The position numbers and the translations under genes are program-made. Of a DNA stretch of 64,000 nt, positions 8,297 through 16,148 are shown piece after piece; position 1 is the stretch's first letter, and every line of letters starts with the position of its first letter. Below the pieces are notes generated by a model, which did not search any database, had not been told where the DNA came from, and worked only from the letters and a program-made list of their open reading frames with translations. The stretch is from Bacteroidales bacterium (GTDB lineage: Bacteria > Bacteroidota > Bacteroidia > Bacteroidales > UBA932): contig JAFWRQ010000033.1 in assembly GCA_017519865.1 (NCBI GenBank), positions 1 to 64,000 on the forward strand, in the 5' to 3' direction.

Positions 8297-9109
8297 ATGT
8301 CTGATCCCTCCTTGTGCATAGATCTGGAGAAGATCATCAACGGCCGCGGCGGAAAGGGCCGCGTACCGCGCTTTGTCATCGACTGGGGGAAGAAATTCAT
8401 CCACCAGGACCTGCTTAACAGTTTTCTCGAGAAAGGGTACGAAGGCGTCGAATTCTGCGAGGAATGCATGAAGGCCCTCGACGTGACCATCAATGTCGAA
8501 GGTATGGAGAACCTCGACGGCTTCGCGGACGATGTCCGCTTCACCTTTGCGTCCAACCATCCCCTTGGGGGCATAGACGGCGTTGCTCTCGGCATGGTCT
8601 TCGGCAAACGCTTCGACGGCAGGATCAAGTATCTGGTCAATGACCTCCTTATGAATCTCAAGGGCCTGGCTCCGATGTGCGTCCCCATCAACAAGCTCGG
8701 CGGCCAGGCCCGTGAGCTGCCCCGCCTCATCGACGATGCCTTCTCCTCCGACAACCACATGATCATCTTCCCTGCCGGCATCTGCTCACGCAAGGTTGAC
8801 GGCAAGGTCCAGGATCTCCCCTGGGGCAAGACCTTCATCACCAGGAGCGTCAAGACCGGGCGCTACATAGTCCCGGTCCATTTCATAGGCCAGAACTCCC
8901 CGCGTTTCTACCGCATTGACAAGATCTGCAAGGCGCTGAAAATCAAGTTCAACATCCCGATGCTGTTCCTGCCGGACGAAATGGTCCGCGGCATGCATGG
9001 CTCATACACCGTAAAGATTGGCAAACCCATCCCGCCGGAGCACTTCGACTCCTCGAAGACCCCACAGGAGTGGGCGGAATGGTTCAGACAGCTCATTTAC
9101 ACCATCTGA
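8297..9109 (+). CDS. glsA: PlsC-like O-acyltransferase, probable glycine-lipid synthase GlsA
   Basis: A 270-residue lysophospholipid acyltransferase-type protein. The active-site block is FASNHPLGGIDG (His88 and Asp94), with a second family block FPAGICSR near residue 155 and PVHFIGQNSPRFYRI further on. No membrane helix is obvious, as in the hemolysin/OlsF-type subgroup. In Bacteroides the glsB/glsA pair makes N-acyl-3-hydroxyacyl glycine (and serine-glycine) lipids: GlsB N-acylates glycine and GlsA adds the second, ester-linked acyl chain. The gene lies 10 bases before a GlsB-like GNAT, which is why I prefer GlsA to a phosphatidate acyltransferase. TATTTTTG boxes at 8227-8234 and 8269-8276 could serve as -7 elements. 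Confidence 0.78.
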   Translation: MSDPSLCIDLEKIINGRGGKGRVPRFVIDWGKKFIHQDLLNSFLEKGYEGVEFCEECMKALDVTINVEGMENLDGFADDVRFTFASNHPLGGIDGVALGMVFGKRFDGRIKYLVNDLLMNLKGLAPMCVPINKLGGQARELPRLIDDAFSSDNHMIIFPAGICSRKVDGKVQDLPWGKTFITRSVKTGRYIVPVHFIGQNSPRFYRIDKICKALKIKFNIPMLFLPDEMVRGMHGSYTVKIGKPIPPEHFDSSKTPQEWAEWFRQLIYTI

Positions 9110-9119
9110 CTTAAGAATT

Positions 9120-10178
9120 ATGGAAAAGATCATCGACCCTATCGACGTCAACCTCATCAAGGCCGAGCTCACCCCAGAAAAGAAACTCAGGGACACCAAC
9201 AAAGGCGGCAACGAAATCTACATCATCGACTGGAAGGACTCTCCCAACACCATGCAGGAGATAGGCCGTCTACGCGAGATAACCTTCCGCGACGCCGGAG
9301 GCGGAGTCGGCAAGTCCGTCGACCTGGACGAGTTCGACTTCATGGAGAATCCTTATAAACAGTTGATTATCTGGGACCCCGACGCCGAGGCCATCCTAGG
9401 AGGCTACCGCTTCATCCTGGGACCGGAAATCCGCTTCGGAGAGAACGGTCAGCCGCTGCTGTCCACCTCGGAGATCTTCCATTTCTCTGACAAGTTCATC
9501 AAGGAGTATCTTCCCAACACCATAGAGTTGGGGCGTTCGTTCGTCACCCCGGAGTATCAGAGTTCCAAGGCCGGCGCCAAGGCCATCTTCGCCATGGACA
9601 ATCTCTGGGACGGACTGACCATCCTAATGGTCATACACCCCAACATGACATACTTTTTCGGCAAGGTGACCATTTACGAGCATTTCGACCCTTGCGCGCG
9701 CGACCTCATCCTGTATTTCCTCAACAAGCACTTCAAGGCCGAGGAAGGTCTGGTCACCCCCCTGTACCCCCTGGAGTTCAAGCACGACCCCAGACTCATG
9801 GACCTCGTGCTCAAGGACGAAGGCTTCAAGGATGACTACAAGAACCTCAAGGATGCGGTGCGCCGGCTCGGAACCAACATCCCGCCGCTCGTCAACTCCT
9901 ATATGAACACTTCACCGTCACTCAAGGTCTTCGGCACATCGCACAATCCTTTCTTCGGCGACGTGCTCGACACGGGCTTCCTGGTCAGTTTCGACGAGAT
10001 GTACGCCGACAAGAAAGAGCGTCACGTCCAGTCATACATGAAGCAGAAGATAGCATGGATAAAGGCACGCTTCCCCCATTTCGGTGAAAAGAACATAGAA
10101 AAAATCGCCTTCCGCTGGGAGATCAAGCGGAAGGAGATCCAAAAGAAAATCAAGGAAAAGGCTAATTTCAAGAAGTAG
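9120..10178 (+). CDS. glsB: GNAT/hemolysin-type N-acyltransferase, probable GlsB
   Basis: A 352-residue protein whose N-terminal two thirds match the OlsB/hemolysin-type GNAT fold: IGRLREITFRDAGGGVGKSVDLDEFD (acyl-chain tunnel region), LIIWDPDAEAILGGYRFILG, and IELGRSFVTPEYQSS. In Bacteroidetes this family (GlsB) transfers a 3-hydroxyacyl group to the amino group of glycine, the first step of glycine-lipid synthesis. The C-terminal ~90 residues are charged and helical. The start is ATG at 9120, 10 bases after the glsA stop; the longer frame to 9018 would overlap glsA. Its last 11 bases overlap the end of the convergent lipoprotein gene. Confidence 0.82.
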   Translation: MEKIIDPIDVNLIKAELTPEKKLRDTNKGGNEIYIIDWKDSPNTMQEIGRLREITFRDAGGGVGKSVDLDEFDFMENPYKQLIIWDPDAEAILGGYRFILGPEIRFGENGQPLLSTSEIFHFSDKFIKEYLPNTIELGRSFVTPEYQSSKAGAKAIFAMDNLWDGLTILMVIHPNMTYFFGKVTIYEHFDPCARDLILYFLNKHFKAEEGLVTPLYPLEFKHDPRLMDLVLKDEGFKDDYKNLKDAVRRLGTNIPPLVNSYMNTSPSLKVFGTSHNPFFGDVLDTGFLVSFDEMYADKKERHVQSYMKQKIAWIKARFPHFGEKNIEKIAFRWEIKRKEIQKKIKEKANFKK

Positions 10179-11037
10179 CGCCCTTCTTATCCAATATCCT
10201 CTTCCTCAGTCCCTTGCTAAGGGACAGAGGGAGCGTTGCGTCGGATGAATCCAGCCACTCCAGGGCGAGGTCGTACTGACCGAGCATATAGCAGCCAAGG
10301 GCTATGTCATACCTTGCGCAGGAAGACTGCGTGCGGTCTTTCAGTTTTGCAAGGTCCATCCACAGCGTGATGGCTTCATCCCACTTCATGGAATCTGCCT
10401 TAAGGGTGGCATCGATCCACTTGCGGCCGAGGCCGTCGAAATAGAGGACGGTGTACTGCTCGCTCTCCCACTGGCTCTTCAGGGGCTTGGCCAGCGAGTT
10501 GCCGATGTTCATCGCCCGGCTTGAGTCGTCGAGTCCGGAGATGGTCGTCGAACTCTTCAACACCGTAACTCCGTCGTCCTTCCCTGCCATCGAGTCGTAA
10601 ACATAGAGCTGGCTGGCAACGGGAGCGCTGCGCCCGGTTACGCTCTCCGACACTACGGGGGTATCAAGGATCATCACTACGTCGCTGTCCAGCAGCATGA
10701 TGTACTGCGAAGCGGTGTCCTTCGAGGCATAGTCGCCAGAGGCGTCCTTCACCAGATTATAGACCTTGACGGACTCTGCTCCGTCGAAATACTCGTTCTC
10801 GAGCGCGTATGCAAGGGCATCGGCCGCACGGTTGTTGAACAGCGAGTCACGTCCGTCCGGAGATTCGAGATAGACGACCGACAGGCTTTTTCCGGCCAGG
10901 TCGAGACCAGACTCGGAAGGTCTGCGCGACTCCAGTTGCATGACATATGCGGAAGGAGCGCACGATACGGACGCCAGGCCCAGGAGGGCCAGGGCGACCA
11001 GTGAAATGAATGAAATCCTTTTCATATTATCAATCAT
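10168..11037 (-). CDS. Predicted lipoprotein with C-terminal TPR-like region (DUF6340-like)
   Basis: A 289-residue (285 from the inner ATG at 11025) secreted lipoprotein. MKRISFISLVALALLGLASVSC is a type II signal peptide. The middle (about 40-180) is a mixed alpha/beta region that I recognise only loosely as the Bacteroidetes DUF6340 family. The last ~90 residues (WDEAITLWMDLAKLKDRTQ, ARYDIALGCYMLGQYDLALEWL) look like two TPR helices. No function can be given. The upstream ATG overlaps the rimO stop (ATGA), so the gene is the translationally coupled last member of the nusB-to-rimO operon. Its 3' end overlaps glsB tail-to-tail. Confidence 0.7.
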   Translation of the reverse strand: MIDNMKRISFISLVALALLGLASVSCAPSAYVMQLESRRPSESGLDLAGKSLSVVYLESPDGRDSLFNNRAADALAYALENEYFDGAESVKVYNLVKDASGDYASKDTASQYIMLLDSDVVMILDTPVVSESVTGRSAPVASQLYVYDSMAGKDDGVTVLKSSTTISGLDDSSRAMNIGNSLAKPLKSQWESEQYTVLYFDGLGRKWIDATLKADSMKWDEAITLWMDLAKLKDRTQSSCARYDIALGCYMLGQYDLALEWLDSSDATLPLSLSKGLRKRILDKKGATS

Positions 11038-12329
11038 TCTACCATTTCAGCTATGAGGTCATACTCGTCGGCCCCGATGATGCGTACGTTCACGAAACTG
11101 CCGACGGGTGACCCGGAAGGATACCTTACAAGAATCTCGCCATCGACGTCAGGACTCTCGTAACGGCTCCTGCACACGAGGATGCCGTCAGACCAGGCGT
11201 CGACAAGGACGCGCTCGACGGAACCGACACGAGAGCGGTTGAAGTCGAGCGATATCTCCTTCTGGAGCGACATCAGCGCATCCAGGCGGGCCTCCTTGAC
11301 CTCCTTCGGGACATCGTCCTCGAAATGTTCAGCGCCATAAGTCCCCTCCTCCTCGGAATAGGTGAAGGCGCCGAGCCGCTCGAAGCGGGCTTCGCGGACG
11401 AAGTCCAGGAGTTCGTCGAACTCCGCCTCCGTCTCGCCGGGATGCCCGACGATCATGGTGGTGCGCAGCACGACTCCGGGCACTTTCTCCCGCATCCTGC
11501 GGATGAGGGCCCGGGTCCAGGCGCCGTCGACATGGCGGTGCATCATGTCCAGCATCTTGTCGGAGACATGCTGCAACGGAATGTCGAGGTACGGGCATAT
11601 CTTGGGATTGGTCGCCATCTCTTCCAGGACGTCCTCGGGAAAATCGGCGGGATAGGAATAATGGATACGTATCCACTCTATCCCTTCGACCTCTGAAAGA
11701 CGGTGGAGAAGTTCCGCGAGGGCGCGGCGGTGATAGAGGTCCAGACCGTAATAGGTCGTATCCTGGGCAATCACGACGAGCTCGTGTACTCCCTGTGATG
11801 CGAGGAAACGAGCCTCGGCGACAAGGTCCTCGACAGGCACGGAGCGATGGGCTCCGCGGATGAAGGGTATGGCACAGTAGGAGCAGCGCCGGTCGCAGCC
11901 TTCGGATATCTTGAGGTAGGCATAGCCCGGAGCGGAGCCCGTGAGGTGCCGCTCGAGGCGTCTTGCGCCGTCAGGCTCGACGCCCAGTGCCCGGACGACC
12001 GGATCCAGGTCGCGGGCGCCGAACCAGGCGTCCACTTCCGGGATGAGGCCGGGCAGTTCGGAGGAATAGCGCTGGGACAGGCATCCGAAGACCATCAGCT
12101 TGTCCACAAGGCCGTTTTTCTTGCGCTCGGCAGCCTCGAGGATGGCCTGGATGGACTCTTCCTTGGCGTCGCCGATGAATCCGCAGGTGTTAAGGAGCAG
12201 GACGTCGACCTTCTCCTCTACGCCTTCGGGCACGATCTCATAAGCCTGTCCGACAAGCGAGAGGAGATGCTCGGTGTCCACGGTATTCTTGGAGCATCCG
12301 AGCGTGACGACCTGGAGCCGCTTATTCAT
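11034..12329 (-). CDS. rimO: Ribosomal protein S12 methylthiotransferase RimO
   Basis: A 431-residue radical-SAM methylthiotransferase that modifies the universally conserved Asp of ribosomal protein S12. It has three domains in order: the UPF0004 N-terminal domain with Cys residues binding the auxiliary cluster (TLGCSKNTVDTE; LLLNTCGFIGDA; VFGCLSQRY), the radical-SAM core (SEGCDRRCSYCAIPFIRG, a CxxxCxxC motif), and a C-terminal TRAM domain (from about residue 370). Length and spacing are normal for RimO; GFIGDAKEESI favours RimO over MiaB. The start overlaps the DUF5606 stop by 8 bases. Confidence 0.96.
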   Translation of the reverse strand: MNKRLQVVTLGCSKNTVDTEHLLSLVGQAYEIVPEGVEEKVDVLLLNTCGFIGDAKEESIQAILEAAERKKNGLVDKLMVFGCLSQRYSSELPGLIPEVDAWFGARDLDPVVRALGVEPDGARRLERHLTGSAPGYAYLKISEGCDRRCSYCAIPFIRGAHRSVPVEDLVAEARFLASQGVHELVVIAQDTTYYGLDLYHRRALAELLHRLSEVEGIEWIRIHYSYPADFPEDVLEEMATNPKICPYLDIPLQHVSDKMLDMMHRHVDGAWTRALIRRMREKVPGVVLRTTMIVGHPGETEAEFDELLDFVREARFERLGAFTYSEEEGTYGAEHFEDDVPKEVKEARLDALMSLQKEISLDFNRSRVGSVERVLVDAWSDGILVCRSRYESPDVDGEILVRYPSGSPVGSFVNVRIIGADEYDLIAEMVE

Positions 12330-12762
12330 TGGCGGGGTCCTCCGAAGCCGCTTCGACGGCTTCTTCCTCCTCGGCGAAGTCGAGGGAGGCGTATTTCTTG
12401 AGTTCGTTGTACCACTCGACCACTTTCTTCATGTGCGACACGTAGAAGCGGTCCTCATCGTAGTTGGGAACTGCCTTGGCGAAGAGGTCCTTGAGCACGT
12501 CGGGGGAAGACTTTGCGCCGGGGGCCTCTTCCTCGCCGAGAACTCCGTGCAGGGACTCGAAGACATCCTTAAGCTTCAACTCGCCTTCGGAAGTGAAGAT
12601 GGCGATGTCGGCGAGGGTGGTGATGCGGCTGCGGATGTCGAAGACAGTCCTTTTCTTGTCAGCCAGGGACTCGGCGATGGCGCCGTTGCGGGCTTGGGCG
12701 ATATATTGGTACAGGCCATGGTGGCCGGATACGGAGAGGATTTTCGTAAGATCGGTTTTCAT
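12322..12762 (-). CDS. DUF5606 protein, probably also translated from its own ATG
   Basis: A 146-residue protein beginning MKTDLTKILSVSGHHGLYQY. This is the conserved N terminus of a small Bacteroidetes-specific family (DUF5606) normally encoded as a stand-alone gene after coaE. The central block VFDIRSRITTLADIAIFTSEGELKLKDVF is followed by a more variable, acidic C-terminal tail (EEEEAVEAASEDP). Its function is unknown. The internal -7 box (TATATTTG, minus strand 12797-12790) sits about 28 bases upstream of the ATG, so independent expression is plausible even though the frame is open from coaE. No good -33 box is visible. Confidence 0.75.
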   Translation of the reverse strand: MKTDLTKILSVSGHHGLYQYIAQARNGAIAESLADKKRTVFDIRSRITTLADIAIFTSEGELKLKDVFESLHGVLGEEEAPGAKSSPDVLKDLFAKAVPNYDEDRFYVSHMKKVVEWYNELKKYASLDFAEEEEAVEAASEDPANE

Positions 12763-13371
12763 TTCTTTTCTCTTTTTGGATTGGTGGTGCAAATATACTA
12801 ATTTTTCCAGCGTCTCGTCCGTACGCGCGTGAAGTTCTTCGAGGGTTCCGTCATTTACGATGACGGCATCGGGGCTGAGGTCGTCGAAACCCTGGGCGCG
12901 GATGCGCTCCCTCACCGCCCCGGGGCGGGACGAATCGCGCCTGCAGGCCCTTTCGACCCGCAGGTCCTCAGGCGCATCCACGAGGATGACCGCGTCGAAG
13001 ACGCCCTCGAAAAGGGGCAGTCCTGCCGCGATCGCAGACTCCATGAAGACCATCCCTGCGTCCCGGGAATCCCTCCAGCGGAGGAAATCCTTCAATACTT
13101 CGGGATGGATGACGGCCTCGAGGGCAGCGAGTGCGGCGGGGTCGGAGAACACCGCTGCGGCCAGAGCCCGGCGGTCGAGCCTACCGTCGACATCGAGCAG
13201 GCCGCCGCCCAATGCGGCGTCCACGCGTGCCGGCAGCCCGGGCACTTCGTCATAAAGGCTCTTTGCCCGTGCGTCGGAATCATATACGGGATATCCCCTG
13301 GAAAGGATATGGCGGCAAACCTCGGATTTTCCGCTGCCGATACCGCCCGTGACCAAGACCGTAAGCATCAT
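12322..13371 (-). CDS. coaE: Dephospho-CoA kinase running in frame into DUF5606 (349 aa fused frame)
   Basis: Residues 1-203 are a complete dephospho-CoA kinase, which phosphorylates dephospho-CoA in the last step of CoA synthesis: P-loop TGGIGSGKS, DSDARAKSLYDEVPG, ALEAVIHPEV, FDAVILVDAPEDLRVERACRR, and the lid region. The normal family length is about 200. Instead of a stop, the frame continues through about 12 linker codons (VYLHHQSKKRKE) into the ATG of a separate family, DUF5606. The linker DNA contains a promoter-like TATATTTG at 12797-12790. Removing one base from the A5 run (T5 on the plus strand at 12802-12806) would give GAA-AAT-TAG and end coaE normally. It may be a natural fusion or a one-base indel. 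The ATG pair at 13371/13368 overlaps the ybbR stop. Confidence 0.85.
   Translation of the reverse strand: MMLTVLVTGGIGSGKSEVCRHILSRGYPVYDSDARAKSLYDEVPGLPARVDAALGGGLLDVDGRLDRRALAAAVFSDPAALAALEAVIHPEVLKDFLRWRDSRDAGMVFMESAIAAGLPLFEGVFDAVILVDAPEDLRVERACRRDSSRPGAVRERIRAQGFDDLSPDAVIVNDGTLEELHARTDETLEKLVYLHHQSKKRKEMKTDLTKILSVSGHHGLYQYIAQARNGAIAESLADKKRTVFDIRSRITTLADIAIFTSEGELKLKDVFESLHGVLGEEEAPGAKSSPDVLKDLFAKAVPNYDEDRFYVSHMKKVVEWYNELKKYASLDFAEEEEAVEAASEDPANE
12790..12797 (-). promoter_or_regulatory. Putative -7 promoter box inside the coaE/DUF5606 linker
   Basis: TATATTTG followed by CACC on the minus strand, at the usual distance from a start codon (ATG 12762). It matches the Bacteroidetes -7 consensus but no TTTG lies 19-21 bases upstream. 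Its presence in translated sequence suggests this was an intergenic region. Confidence 0.5.
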
Positions 13372-14348
13372 CTGAGATTTTCGATGCACTCCAGGACCTT
13401 CGGCTCGACGGAATAGTCTATCACGCTCGACGGAAGGCCGCTGTCGCGAGGCACGCAGCGACCGTTTATGGAACTGGCGAAGTCGTTATAGTCCACATAG
13501 AACGAAACTCCCTCGGTGGGGTCGTAAGCCAAGGGGAAAACGCAGCGGAAAACGACATCCACTACAGAAGGATAGACAGTAAGGTCCCTGCCTGCAGGGA
13601 CATTGCGGGTGCCGACCTTGACCTCCCTGTGCAGTTCGACGTAACGCGTCACGTCGAGTGCGTAGCTCACCTCGCTGACGGAGAGGCGGATGCCGCCCTT
13701 AGGTGCTTCGAGACGCGCCATGCCATGGGCACCGGAAGAGAGGTTCTGAAGGGTTATGGCTTCGGTAACGACCCTGTCAATATTCTGCAGATGAAGGGGT
13801 TCGCCATAGACGACCACGGAGTCGGGAACAATCTTCATGGCGCCGAGCGCCATGTACTGCGGCTTGAAACTCACGACGCTTACGGCCTGCACCGGAACCG
13901 TCTTGTGGTTCTCGGCCGGGAAACGGAACTGCACCCTGGAGGAGACGAATGACTCAAGCTGGACATTGTCGCCGAAGATCTCGCTGAAATAGCCGGAAAG
14001 TTCGTTGCTCGTGATATAGTAGAGGTCCTCGTCTTCCTGGTGCAGGTCGTCTGGCGAGAAGTACACACGCAACTGGCCCCTGCGCGACATCCGGTTCTTC
14101 CTGAGAAGGCGATAGCCCGTCGTACGGCAGCGCGCCACGACGGGGCTGGTGTTCGAGGACTCCGCCTGATGGCCTTCGATGTTGCTGAGGGCGATGACGG
14201 GAACGCTCACCACCGACGAGTACTGAAGGGAAAGATTGTGGGAGATCCAGATGCTGAAAGCCAACAGGAGAGACAGCAGAAAAACTGTTAAGTCCCTCCC
14301 GTTGATGCCGGACTTCCGGAGAAGTTTATGGAGCGGCTCCTTCAGCAT
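13368..14348 (-). CDS. YbbR-like domain protein
   Basis: A 326-residue membrane-anchored protein. One transmembrane helix lies near the N terminus (VFLLSLLLAFSIWISHNLSLQYSS, about 22-45), and the rest is predicted outside the membrane as beta-rich YbbR-like repeats. The typical YbbR phrase is seen in IVPDSVVVYGEPLHLQNIDRVVTEAITLQNLS. Firmicute YbbR/CdaR regulates the diadenylate cyclase CdaA, but in Bacteroidetes the gene usually sits, as here, between yajC and coaE and its role is not established. It overlaps the coaE start (ATGATGA) and follows yajC by 15 bases. Confidence 0.87.
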   Translation of the reverse strand: MLKEPLHKLLRKSGINGRDLTVFLLSLLLAFSIWISHNLSLQYSSVVSVPVIALSNIEGHQAESSNTSPVVARCRTTGYRLLRKNRMSRRGQLRVYFSPDDLHQEDEDLYYITSNELSGYFSEIFGDNVQLESFVSSRVQFRFPAENHKTVPVQAVSVVSFKPQYMALGAMKIVPDSVVVYGEPLHLQNIDRVVTEAITLQNLSSGAHGMARLEAPKGGIRLSVSEVSYALDVTRYVELHREVKVGTRNVPAGRDLTVYPSVVDVVFRCVFPLAYDPTEGVSFYVDYNDFASSINGRCVPRDSGLPSSVIDYSVEPKVLECIENLR

Positions 14349-14363
14349 GGGATGCCACGTCTG

Positions 14364-14687
14364 TTACTGGGCGTTGGTATAGTCCCTGATGATGGAGTTC
14401 TTGTCCATTCTGAGTTTGACGTCGCCGTCGACCTTGATGAGGACGGTACGGTCGGTTACCTCGTCCACGGTGCCGTAGATGCCTCCGGTGGTAACTACCT
14501 TGTCGCCTTTCTTAAGGCCGGCACGGAAAGTCTCGAGTTCCTTCTGCTGCTTGCGCTGCGGACGGATCATGAAGAAGTACATGACGGCGAAAAGGAGGAG
14601 GATCATCATCCAGAAGCCCATCTGGCTTCCGCCGGCAGCAGCCTGGCCTGCAGCCTGGGCCTGAAGAGGAATGAAAAGAGTGTTCAT
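14364..14687 (-). CDS. yajC: Preprotein translocase accessory subunit YajC
   Basis: A 107-residue small inner-membrane protein of the SecDF-YajC subcomplex. One transmembrane helix, MGFWMMILLLFAVMYFFMI (about 23-41), is followed by the family signature RPQRKQQKE and a small cytoplasmic beta domain (GDKVVTTGGIYGTVDEV). The first 20 residues are Ala/Gln-rich. It is the first gene after a consensus promoter at 14712-14742, so it can be transcribed independently of nusB, which lies upstream on the same strand. Confidence 0.96.
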   Translation of the reverse strand: MNTLFIPLQAQAAGQAAAGGSQMGFWMMILLLFAVMYFFMIRPQRKQQKELETFRAGLKKGDKVVTTGGIYGTVDEVTDRTVLIKVDGDVKLRMDKNSIIRDYTNAQ

Positions 14688-14711
14688 ATCGGTGTTGTTA
14701 GATTGTATCTA

Positions 14712-14742
14712 CAAATATAGGATGAAAACTTCAAATTGCCAA
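14712..14742 (-). promoter_or_regulatory. Promoter for the yajC-ybbR-coaE-rimO string
   Basis: On the minus strand TTGG (14742-14739), 19 bases, then TATATTTG (14719-14712), about 25 bases before the yajC ATG. One mismatch to the -33 consensus, none to the -7. It sits just beyond the nusB stop at 14745. Confidence 0.65.
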
Positions 14743-14744
14743 GC

Positions 14745-15704
14745 CTAGAGCAGGCCGCGCCCGGACTTCACCACTTCTCCGGAAGCGACCATCTCTGATA
14801 TGATGCCGTCGAGTATGCCGTTGACGAACGAGCGGCTCTTGGGCGTGCTGTAGTATTTGGAAATGTCTACATATTCGTTGATGGTGACCTTGACCGGGAT
14901 CTCGGGGAAAGTCACTGCCTCGGCGAGTCCGCAGATGATGAGTACGATGTCGATCACGAAGAGGCGGTCCTTGTCCCACTTGGGAACCGCGGCCGCAATC
15001 TTCTCGAAATACTTGTCATAGCCCCTGTAGGCGGCTCGAAGGAGCTCGGTCACGAAAAGCTTGTCGCTGTCCATGCCCTCGCGGCCGGACATTTCGCTCT
15101 GGTAGAGGGGCGGAAGCGCCCAGCGCTCCCCTGCCGCGAGGTCCTCGAGCGTCCGGCAGCAGCAGGTCAGTGCATAGGCCAGGTCGTCGTTCCAGAAGAT
15201 GGAGAGGTCCTCGAGGATGTCCTCCAGGTCGGTGTTGTCCACGAACTCCTCCTCATAGATGCGGGTGAAGAGTTTGACGTCCGCCGCGAGCGAACGCTCC
15301 GGAGAGGACATGTATTTCTCGTAATAGGGTTTTGTGCGGATGCTGTCGAACATCTTGCGGAGCAGGGCGTCATACTGTTCCCACGAGAGTTTCTCGCGGC
15401 TAACAGCCTTCTGGAAATCAGGATCTTCCGTAAGGAGCACGGCAAGGGCGTTCTCGACGAACTTGAGATTGGGATGCTTTTCCTCCTCCGTGGGATTGAA
15501 CTTGTGGCGGGCGGCCTCGATGCGGGAGCGCGCCTCTTCGGTGAGGGCCGGGATGATGGCGAGCATAAAGAGGTAAAGGCTGCGGGTGGCCTTGCAGGAC
15601 AGCTCGAGCTGCGCCTGGGCCTCTTTCAGGGACATGGAAGGGTCTTCAGCATAGCTGTAGAGCACCTTGAAAGCCTTTATCCTGAGAATTCTTCTGTTCA
15701 GCAT
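14745..15704 (-). CDS. nusB: Transcription antitermination factor NusB (long Bacteroidetes form)
   Basis: A 319-residue protein, about twice the length of E. coli NusB. The NusB RNA-binding fold is recognisable in the C-terminal third: ELLRAAYRGYDKYFEKI, WDKDRLFVIDIVLIICGLAEAVTFPEIPVKVTINEYVDISKYYSTPKSRSFVNGILDGI. The N terminus (MLNRRILRIKAFKVLYSYAE) also matches. The ~130-residue insertion between them is usual in Bacteroidetes NusB. With NusE it binds boxA in rRNA leader transcripts and prevents premature termination. A TATCTTTG -7 box lies at 15733-15726, divergent from the DUF3276 promoter. Confidence 0.93.
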   Translation of the reverse strand: MLNRRILRIKAFKVLYSYAEDPSMSLKEAQAQLELSCKATRSLYLFMLAIIPALTEEARSRIEAARHKFNPTEEEKHPNLKFVENALAVLLTEDPDFQKAVSREKLSWEQYDALLRKMFDSIRTKPYYEKYMSSPERSLAADVKLFTRIYEEEFVDNTDLEDILEDLSIFWNDDLAYALTCCCRTLEDLAAGERWALPPLYQSEMSGREGMDSDKLFVTELLRAAYRGYDKYFEKIAAAVPKWDKDRLFVIDIVLIICGLAEAVTFPEIPVKVTINEYVDISKYYSTPKSRSFVNGILDGIISEMVASGEVVKSGRGLL

Positions 15705-15790
15705 GATATTTCAAACAAATTTCTGCAAAGATAACACTAGAATCGGGAAAAAATCCTATTTTTGCGTAGAAAAGCATTTAAAACAAGACC

Positions 15791-16078
15791 ATGTACAGAG
15801 ACGATTTCGAAAGGACGGGTGCCCAGGAGCGCAGCGGCGAGGACGTTTTCTCCAAACCGGTCAGGGCAGGCAAACGCACCTACTTCTTCGATGTGAAGGC
15901 CACGAAGGGAAACAACGACTACTATCTCACCATAACCGAGAGCAAACGCAGGCAGGAGAACGACGGGTCCTTCACGTTCGACAAGCACAAGATCTTCCTT
16001 TACAAGGAGGACTTTGACAAGTTCCAGGAGGGCCTTGCCGAAGTCATCGGGTACATAAAGGACAAGTGCCTCCAATAG
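15791..16078 (+). CDS. DUF3276 / PUR-domain nucleic-acid-binding protein
   Basis: A 95-residue single-domain protein of the PUR-alpha/DUF3276 family (Borrelia BpuR-like): RAGKRTYFFDVKATKGNNDYYLTITES followed by FDKHKIFLYKEDFDKF, the beta-beta-beta-beta-alpha PUR repeat. Such proteins bind single-stranded DNA or RNA; the target in Bacteroidales is not established. It stands as a single gene: TATTTTTG at 15757-15764 upstream and a rho-independent terminator at 16093-16120 downstream. Confidence 0.9.
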   Translation: MYRDDFERTGAQERSGEDVFSKPVRAGKRTYFFDVKATKGNNDYYLTITESKRRQENDGSFTFDKHKIFLYKEDFDKFQEGLAEVIGYIKDKCLQ

Positions 16079-16092
16079 CCTTCCTTTGTTCC

Positions 16093-16120
16093 GCCGGTCT
16101 GAAAGACACCGGCTTTTTTT
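16093..16120 (+). terminator. Terminator after the DUF3276 gene
   Basis: GCCGGT (16093-16098) pairs with ACCGGC (16108-16113), with a CT/AG extension into the loop, followed by T7 (16114-16120). Confidence 0.85.
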
Positions 16121-16148
16121 GACCACATACCATAATACACCGGACCAC

